Assembly: GCA_030247885.1 (NCBI GenBank) | Contig: JAPDRO010000009.1 | Span: 1,168,082-1,232,081, forward strand | Reading direction: 5' to 3' | Source: Taxawa tesnikishii (nom. ined.) | Lineage: Eukaryota > Ascomycota > Dothideomycetes > Dothideales | Length of the DNA stretch: 64,000 nt | In this document: positions 58,105 through 64,000 of the stretch, piece by piece | Numbering within the stretch: position 1 is the first letter of the stretch | How the letters are laid out: the number at the start of each line of letters is the position of its first letter | The notes under the pieces: model-generated | The model's database searches: none | The model's input: the letters and a program-made list of their open reading frames with translations, nothing else | What the model was told of the DNA's origin: nothing | Translations under genes and position numbers: made by a program

Positions 58105-61100
58105 ATGGATGATTTTCATCGTCTCTTCCAAGTAGTCGCCCAGCACCGCATCCTTGTTTGCATCCATTGTCAGTATGCAGTCGTACCTTCGCAGCTCGCC
58201 AAACATCTTCGTGTGCATCACAAGCGTCTCAGCTTACAACAACGGCGGGACATTATTGCCAAAGTCGGGTCTTTTACCGAACTTGCGCAAGTCGAGGCAG
58301 ATGTCATCTATCCAGCAGCAACAGAGCCTCCCGTAACGGGACTTCCGGTGTACTTCGACGGCTTGAAGTGTGGCGGGAAAGATGGCGAAGGCAGGCTTTG
58401 TCCCTATATATGCCGCACTCCGCGTGGCATGCAAGATCATTGTGAGCGGCAACACGGCTGGGTCAACGGACAGAAGCGAGGCGGCGATGCTCGTTTGAAG
58501 CAGGTCCATACCCACAACAAGCTGTGGTCTTGCGACCGCGCCTGTCAGCGTTTCTTCAAGGTCGGAAGCTGGCAGAGGTACTTCGAGGTCCAAGTAGCGG
58601 ACCTGGAGATTTGCGGTCGGAGGCGAGCCGGTCACCAGCGTGACTTCTTCCGGACGCAAGAAGAAGACATCCTTCAGGCAGAGCGCGACGCCGCATCTGC
58701 GGCCAACCGTGTCCGCGGATTCGACGAGCATCGTTCTACCGTGGTACCATGGCTCAGAGAGACCGGCATCGTCGACCATGTCTGCGGCTTGAAGAAAGAC
58801 GAGATCCGAGCAGCGATCGCCGTGCCCTCGCGAGACGAAGGATGTCCTCTGCGGACGATCGTCGATGCGATGGAGGACGTGCTCAGGGAGGCGCACGGCT
58901 GGTGTTTCGACGGACCCGACTGTATGCTCACTTGGCCATGTCGCGTCGTTCTCAGTCGGTTCCAGTCGTCGCAGGTCGAGTCGATTGGGAAGGTTCGGCC
59001 GTTCGATCCTTACAAGGAGCCCGGCACGCTCAAGGTCTACTTCAAGCTGGCGTCACAGTTCCTGTCGTACCTGGAGCGAGTGGCGATCTGTGACGAGTAC
59101 CACTTCAGTGCTGACTCGGAGGAGACGATCCGGCCAGAGGACGTGATCGAACCGACGGACAAGCAAAGGGTGGTGTGGCATAACCTCCGTCGGTTAGCAG
59201 AACGGGGAGCGACGGGCACGGGTGAAGGGATCAAGGGCCAACTGAGAGATGGGCTGGTTGAGTTATGGATGCTCGTTATCCGTCACACTACCGGAGCCCG
59301 ACGGTACCGCTCGCCAATAGTGAGCTTCTGCGCGATGCTAAGCATCAAGCCGTCTACGCAAGGCTGGATGGAACCCGGCAACTTCAACAGCAGTCTGTCT
59401 GCGATGATATGGGTCGCGCAGCTGCTGATCTTCTATGACTGTGCTCGCAAAGAGCGGCAGGGTGGGGAGAAACGCTCGCGCTCGTCAAGGAATGCTGTGA
59501 GAGTTATCTGCAGCAGACGGCCGAGACGCCGATGGGGAGATACTCCGCTGGCGCCTGTTGCTGTTTCGCATCTCGAAGGACAGCGTGGGTGATCATGAGG
59601 CCTGTTGGGACGAAAGCGAACAGGTCCTGACATACGAAGATACAGAGCTGCGTATGGACCAGATCCCCACGCTACTGCTCTCCGAATACCGTGAGTGCGA
59701 ACGGCTACTGTACGACGACTTGCTGCTGGGTCAGAAGGACCTACGCCGCATGCAGTCTTGGGCGCTTAGAGATAGCGGCAACGTCGATACCGTCGGCTGG
59801 AGCTTGATCCAGCATCGTGACAACGCTCTCCTGCTGAGGGGACGGACAAAGCTCTGTTGGCCGCCGTTGAGCGTTCCGAGCAACTGTGCCGCCTTTTCCT
59901 TCAGCAAGACCGTCGATCAGCGAGCGGCTTCGTTTGGAGGGACAGTGCGCTAGCCGGCTACGAGGCAACTGTGCAGGAGTTCTTGAAACGCTTGTGTGTC
60001 CTCGTTCACATCAGTGGCGGTCAGCCCATCCGCGAAAGCGAGTTCTTCTCCATGACCTGGCGGAACACGCAACGACGACGATCCATCACACTCCGCCACG
60101 ATCGTGTCATGATACATGTCAAATACCACAAAGGTCAGCAGCAGACGGGCAGGTACAAGGAAAACATCCGGTTTCTCGCCAATCCGGTGGGCGACCTGTT
60201 GCTGGATTACCTCGTCTATGTCGTGCCGCTACGACAGGTCTTTCTGCGGCAGCAATCACCAAAGGCACTGCTCTCCTCGTTCTTGTGGGAGAAAGACGGA
60301 AAGGTGTGGGGCGAAGGACGGTTGAGTCGTTGTCTGGAGGAAGCCAGTGCTCGGGCGTGCACACCCCGGCTTCACGTTTCCAACTGGCGCCAGATGAGCG
60401 TGGCCATCGTCAAGACCAAGTTTGCGAGCAACATAGGCTGCTTCGAAGTCAACGAAGACGACGAGGACGCCGAGGAGATGGAGGAGGATATCCGAGCGAT
60501 GACGAGACAGCGCAACCACAAGACACGCACGGTCAACAGGGCGTATGCCAATCAGACGGGAGCGACCTTCGGCAACGTGTGGGACGGGCTGATCCGAATG
60601 GGACTTCGCGCGTCAACGTTGTGGCAGGACTTCTGGGGAGTGGAGACGATGCTAAAAGGCAAGAAGCGAAAGAGGGACGGAGAAGAGTGTCGACTGAAGG
60701 AACGACTTGCCAAGGGTGTCTATCGGCCCCGCAAACCGTGGTCGGCAGAGGCTCTGCTGGAAGGGCTCAGAAAGCTCTACGGCAACCAGAGAATGATGTG
60801 GAAATCGAGGGAGCAGGAACAGACCCTCACCACGATCATGTCGTGGACGGAGCAGGTGGTGGCCATCTTGCCAACCGGAGCCGGAAAGAGCCTGTCCTTC
60901 ATGTTGCCGTGTACGCTGCCTGATGCCGGGATCACCATCCTCATCGTGCCGCTCGTATCCCTTCGGGCAGACCTGCTTCGGCGGATACGGGAACTGAACA
61001 TCGCTCACCTCGAATGGTTGCCGGGAGAAAGTCGAGAAGCATCGCTGATAATCGTCAGCGTTGAGGCTGCGGCCACAACACACTTCACGAAATACGCACG

Positions 61101-62538
61101 AAGCCTGATCGTCCAGCAGAAACTCGATCGAATCGTGATCGACGAATGCCACCTGACGGTGACTGCCGTTGACTACCGATCGAGCATCGTCGACCTTACT
61201 GCGGTCCGCAATCTCAGGACGCAGTTTGTCTACCTGACAGCCACACTGCCTCCGTCCATGAAAGAGGAGTTTGAGGAGCGCAACTACCTCTACCGTCCGA
61301 CAACCATCAGAGCATCGAGCAACCGACCCAACATATTCTACATGGTCCGCAGGGCAGACCCTCGCAAAGGCAGCCTTCTGGAGCAGAGTGCGGTCGAAGC
61401 GCAAGACGCGTGGCGCGACTCCGACCTGTTCGATCATTCCCGTGACAAGATCGTCCTATACGTCCGAACGTGTGAGGACGCGGACAGCCTGTGCCAACTG
61501 CTTGGTTGTGCTGCATACACCGCAAAGAGCGGAACGCCGGAACAGAAGAAGCTCATCGTTGATCGCTGGATCCATACCTCCGACCGCCCGTATCTCGTTG
61601 CCACGACCGCTCTTGCCGAAGGCTTCGACCACGCTCATGTACGTCTGGTCATGAACGTAGGGGAGCCGGACTCGTTGGTCACCTTCGCGCAGGAGTCGGG
61701 TCGGGCCGGCCGCGACGGGATGGAGGCGTACTCGATGGTTCTCCTGCCGGCGACGTGGCAGGCACAGCTCGAAGACGACGTCGACGTCGGTTCGGAGCAG
61801 ACGGGCAGCTGCAGGGACGACGTGTCACTTCGCAAGCGACGGGACAAGCAGGCCGTGCACAAGTACTTACGAGGCGAGCAATGTTTCCGAACTTCGCTGA
61901 GCGAACACCTCGATCTCGCTCAGCACCGAAGGTGGTGCATGCCGGAAGACGTGGCTTGCGACGTCTGCAAAGCGGCTCACGAGGATCCAATCGCAGCCTC
62001 GGACGCGACAAGACGGCAGACCGCCCACACCGGACTCGATCTCATCCAGCAAGAGCGGCTGCAGGCTCACTCCGAACTTGTCAACTACCGTCTGGACCTG
62101 GCCAGCGTGCGCGGGACATGCTTGCTCTGCCGTGCGATGGACGAGGAATGGAAGCACGAGTTCTCCAAGTGTGCCCGGCGGCATGAGGTGTTTCACGAGC
62201 GCAGTCGAGTACGGCAGCGGCACGAGACACGCGGACGAAAGTGGTTGCGTCCGTACACGAGCTGCTTCTGGTGCCTAAACCCTCAGTCCATCTGCCAAAG
62301 GGCTGAGCTCAGCAAGACCAGTAAGGAAGAAGCGTGTGAGCACGGAGACGTGGTCCTGCCGCTCTGTTACGGGATATTCGTGAGCGCCGGAGGAGCCAGA
62401 TGGCTAGAGGACCACTTCCGGCGCAGATTCGCCGGGGTGGAGGATTTCTTTGACTGGTTGGGAGAGGAGACAAGATTTGGAGGCGGAATGGCGGTACAGG
62501 GAGTCAGAGTAGCGGCAAAGGCTTTATTGTCGTTCTAA
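58105..62538 (+). CDS. telomere-linked RecQ-type helicase with C2H2-type N-terminus; three one-base frame breaks
   Basis: ATG at 58105; about 1478 residues if the breaks are bridged. Near residues 18-40 is CIHCQYAVVPSQLAKHLRVHH, and near 110-125 CPYICRTPRGMQDHCERQH, two C2H2-like zinc sites as in DUF3505-type proteins. The frame breaks at 59460-59462 (G3), 59534-59537 (G4) and 59838-59841 (G4), each one base short. The helicase part then has LPTGAGKS (Walker A, 60868-60891), IDECH (DEAH-type box, 61138-61152), LTATLPP (motif III) and ALAEGFDHAHVRLV and QESGRAGRDG (motifs V-VI). A Cys-rich tail (CDVC, CLLC, CFWCLN) ends it. Telomere-linked RecQ helicases are carried at chromosome ends in many fungi; here it reads toward the telomere, 1.36 kb from the repeats. 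Confidence 0.88.
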
Positions 62539-62577
62539 GATAGCGAGGTCAGAGACAACTAATAGCAACGACCTATA

Positions 62578-62681
62578 AGAAAAACAGAAGAAGTAGTGAA
62601 GGAAAAAACAGAAGAAGTAGTGAAGGAAAAAACAGAAGAAGTAGTGAAGGAAAAAACAGAAGAAGTAGCGAAGGAAAAAAA
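62578..62681. repeat. 24-bp tandem repeat, four copies
   Basis: Unit ACAGAAGAAGTAGTGAAGGA plus AAAA, repeated about four times with near identity; the last copy has CG for TG (GTAGCGAAGG). It begins 40 bases after the helicase stop codon. Confidence 0.88.
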
Positions 62682-63816
62682 TAGATAATAGCTTAAGAGG
62701 TAAATACGTTAGGTCCTTACTAGCTCCGACAAGCAAGAAAGAGTCCTAACAAAAAGTAAACGCCTAATAATAAGTTAGTTAGAGTAGTTAAGAAGAAGTC
62801 TAATAGATAAGGAAAGTAACTTAGTTAAATAGACTTAAGCTAAGTTATAAAGAAGTTAAGAAAGAATCCTAAAGTATAATAAAGTTCTTCTTAAACCTTA
62901 GGGATTATATAGGATAATATAGAACTAAGAGTTAGGGTTTAGATAAATAAGGGTAAAAAGTAAGTATATAAATGAAGAAGACGATAATCATAGAAAAGCT
63001 AAGTTTTAAAGAAAGGAACAATATTTCTCTATATAGGATTTTCAAAAAAAAAAGGTAATATTTCTCTCTATAACAAGTATAATATTTTAAAGAGAAAAGA
63101 TATATCTCTTAAGATAAAAAAGATAAAAGAAAGAAAAAGAAAAACTAATAGATTTAATAGTAAAGTAAAAGAAATTAAAGTAAAATAGTGGAATATAAAA
63201 AGAAAAAGGAGATTAGTTAAGAATAAGAGAAAAAAAGTAAAAAGGAAAGTAAAGTAAGGGAGGATAATATAAAAGAAAAAGAGAAGATAATAAAAAGAAA
63301 AGGTAATAAAAAGAGAAGGAATAAAATAAGTAAGTTAGAAAATAAGAGTTATAATAAGGAAGGAATAAAGAAAGAAAGTTTAAGTAATAGGGATATAATA
63401 ATATAGAAATAGAATAAAAGTAAAAAATAGGAAAATAAGAAGAGATAAAATAAAAGAAAGAAAAGAAATAAAAGAAAAAAGTTAAAATAAGAGATTTATA
63501 GTAAAAGATAAGGAGTAAAGTAATAGAGATATAGTAATATAAGAATGGAATAATAAATTAGTAGAGTTAAAGTAATATTTAAAAAGAATAAGAAAGTAAT
63601 AAAAATATAGTAATAAAGTAATAAAATAATAAAGTAGTAAAGTAGTAAAGTAATAAAATAATAGAGTAATAAAATAGTAGAGTAATAGAATAGTAGAGTA
63701 ATAGAGTAGTAAAGTAATAAAGTAGTAGAGTAATAAGATATAAGAAGAATAAAAGAAGTAGAGAGATAAAATAGAAAGAAAGAAATAAAGTAGAAAGAGA
63801 AAAAACATTGAAAAAG
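62682..63816. other. purine-rich, C-poor subtelomeric tract
   Basis: From about 63000 the plus strand is almost entirely A and G with some T and very few C. Examples are AAAGAAAAAGAAAAA runs and, at 63600-63740, a degenerate tandem array of AGTAATAAAGTAGTAAAGT-like units. Long frames here on the minus strand are only the low-complexity complement (Tyr/Phe/Leu) and not genes. The first 300 bases are also CA/TG-poor. Confidence 0.7.
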
Positions 63817-63899
63817 AGAGTGAGTGAGTGAGAGTAAGAATGAGTAAGAATAAGAGTGAGTGAGTGAGTGAGTGAGTGAGTGAGTGAGTGAGTGAGTGG
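63817..63899. repeat. (GAGT)n tract next to the telomere
   Basis: GAGT tetramers interrupted once by AAGAATGAGTAAGAATAA; the last run is about eleven units and leads straight into the telomere repeats. Confidence 0.9.
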
Positions 63900-63900
63900 G

Positions 63901-63978
63901 TTAGGGTTAGGGTTAGGGTTAGGGTTAGGGTTAGGGTTAGGGTTAGGGTTAGGGTTAGGTTAGGAGGTTAGGTTAGGG
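63901..63978 (+). repeat. telomere, TTAGGG repeats
   Basis: Nine perfect TTAGGG units (63901-63954) followed by irregular TTAGG/TTAGGAGG units. The G-rich strand runs 5' to 3' toward the end, the right orientation for a right chromosome end. The irregular last units may be base-calling errors at the read end. Confidence 0.97.
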
Positions 63979-64000
63979 AGCAATACGTAACTGAACGAAG
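63979..64000. other. Oxford Nanopore ligation adapter sequence (assembly artefact)
   Basis: The last 22 bases, beginning AGCAATACGTAACTG and ending GAACGAAG, match from memory the reverse complement of the nanopore ligation-adapter top strand. They follow the telomere directly, which is where an adapter would be ligated to a chromosome end. They are not part of the genome. Confidence 0.9.

Noticed and set aside
3183-62000. Programmed frameshifting or RNA editing as a cause of the repeated frame breaks
   Set aside because: The breaks hit unrelated genes at plain G/C runs, always need one added base, and the contig ends in a nanopore adapter. A technical cause is much simpler.
62524-62736. 70-codon minus-strand frame with FFCFFLHYF repeats
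   Set aside because: It is only the translation of the 24-bp tandem repeat, which keeps frame because 24 is a multiple of three.
63482-63808. 108-codon minus-strand frame rich in Tyr, Leu and Phe near the telomere
   Set aside because: It is the complement of the purine-rich low-complexity tract; no start context, domain or codon structure.

Overview
The window is the right-hand end of a chromosome of a filamentous ascomycete (Pezizomycotina; Dothideomycetes is my best guess, on gene content only). The evidence is short GT-AG introns, closely packed housekeeping genes, long blocks from which the dinucleotides CA and TG have almost disappeared (extreme repeat-induced point mutation, RIP), pogo/Fot1 and Tc1 transposons, and a TTAGGG telomere at the right end.

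Layout. Positions 1-27.4 kb hold ordinary genes: the Mrc1 C-terminus, an NmrA-like reductase, a complex I assembly factor (NDUFAF2/N7BML type), a calponin-homology protein, an IFRD protein, an ORM sphingolipid regulator, a tyrosinase with small membrane-protein ORFs around it, an Asp/Glu-racemase-superfamily enzyme, a DUF4267 protein, mitochondrial release factor 1, a gamma-glutamyltransferase, an RGS-LOV photoreceptor protein and a broken TPR-CHAT gene. At 27.6-34.0 kb an unrecognised gene is split at a TA dinucleotide by a 5.6-kb RIP-mutated Tc1/mariner-type element. From 35.0 to 42.4 kb lie a secreted aspartic protease, a decayed Tc1 relic, an intact pogo-type transposon with 44-bp inverted repeats, and a secreted HExxH metalloprotease. 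From 42.8 to 57.7 kb is a RIP-degraded block with two pogo-type transposase relics and what looks like a relic of a telomere-linked helicase. A fresh, un-mutated Fot1-type transposon with 45-bp inverted repeats is inserted into it. From 58.1 to 62.5 kb is a telomere-linked RecQ helicase reading toward the telomere, followed by a 24-bp tandem repeat, a purine-rich C-poor tract, (GAGT)n and the telomere.

Data quality matters for every gene call. At fourteen places a clear reading frame breaks and would be repaired by a single extra G or C in a short G/C run. This affects the complex I factor, calponin protein, racemase-like start, gamma-GT (twice), aspartic protease, metalloprotease, Fot1 transposase (three times) and helicase (three times). 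The last 22 bases after the telomere match an Oxford Nanopore ligation adapter. I therefore read most of these frameshifts as homopolymer errors of a nanopore assembly, not pseudogenes. The TPR-CHAT gene is different: it also has an in-frame stop and an indel of the other sign, so it may be truly dead.

The housekeeping genes show no operon-like logic. The telomeric third is a sequence of events: old mobile elements and a helicase copy destroyed by RIP, later invasion by pogo/Fot1 elements that escaped RIP, and a helicase kept at the chromosome end.
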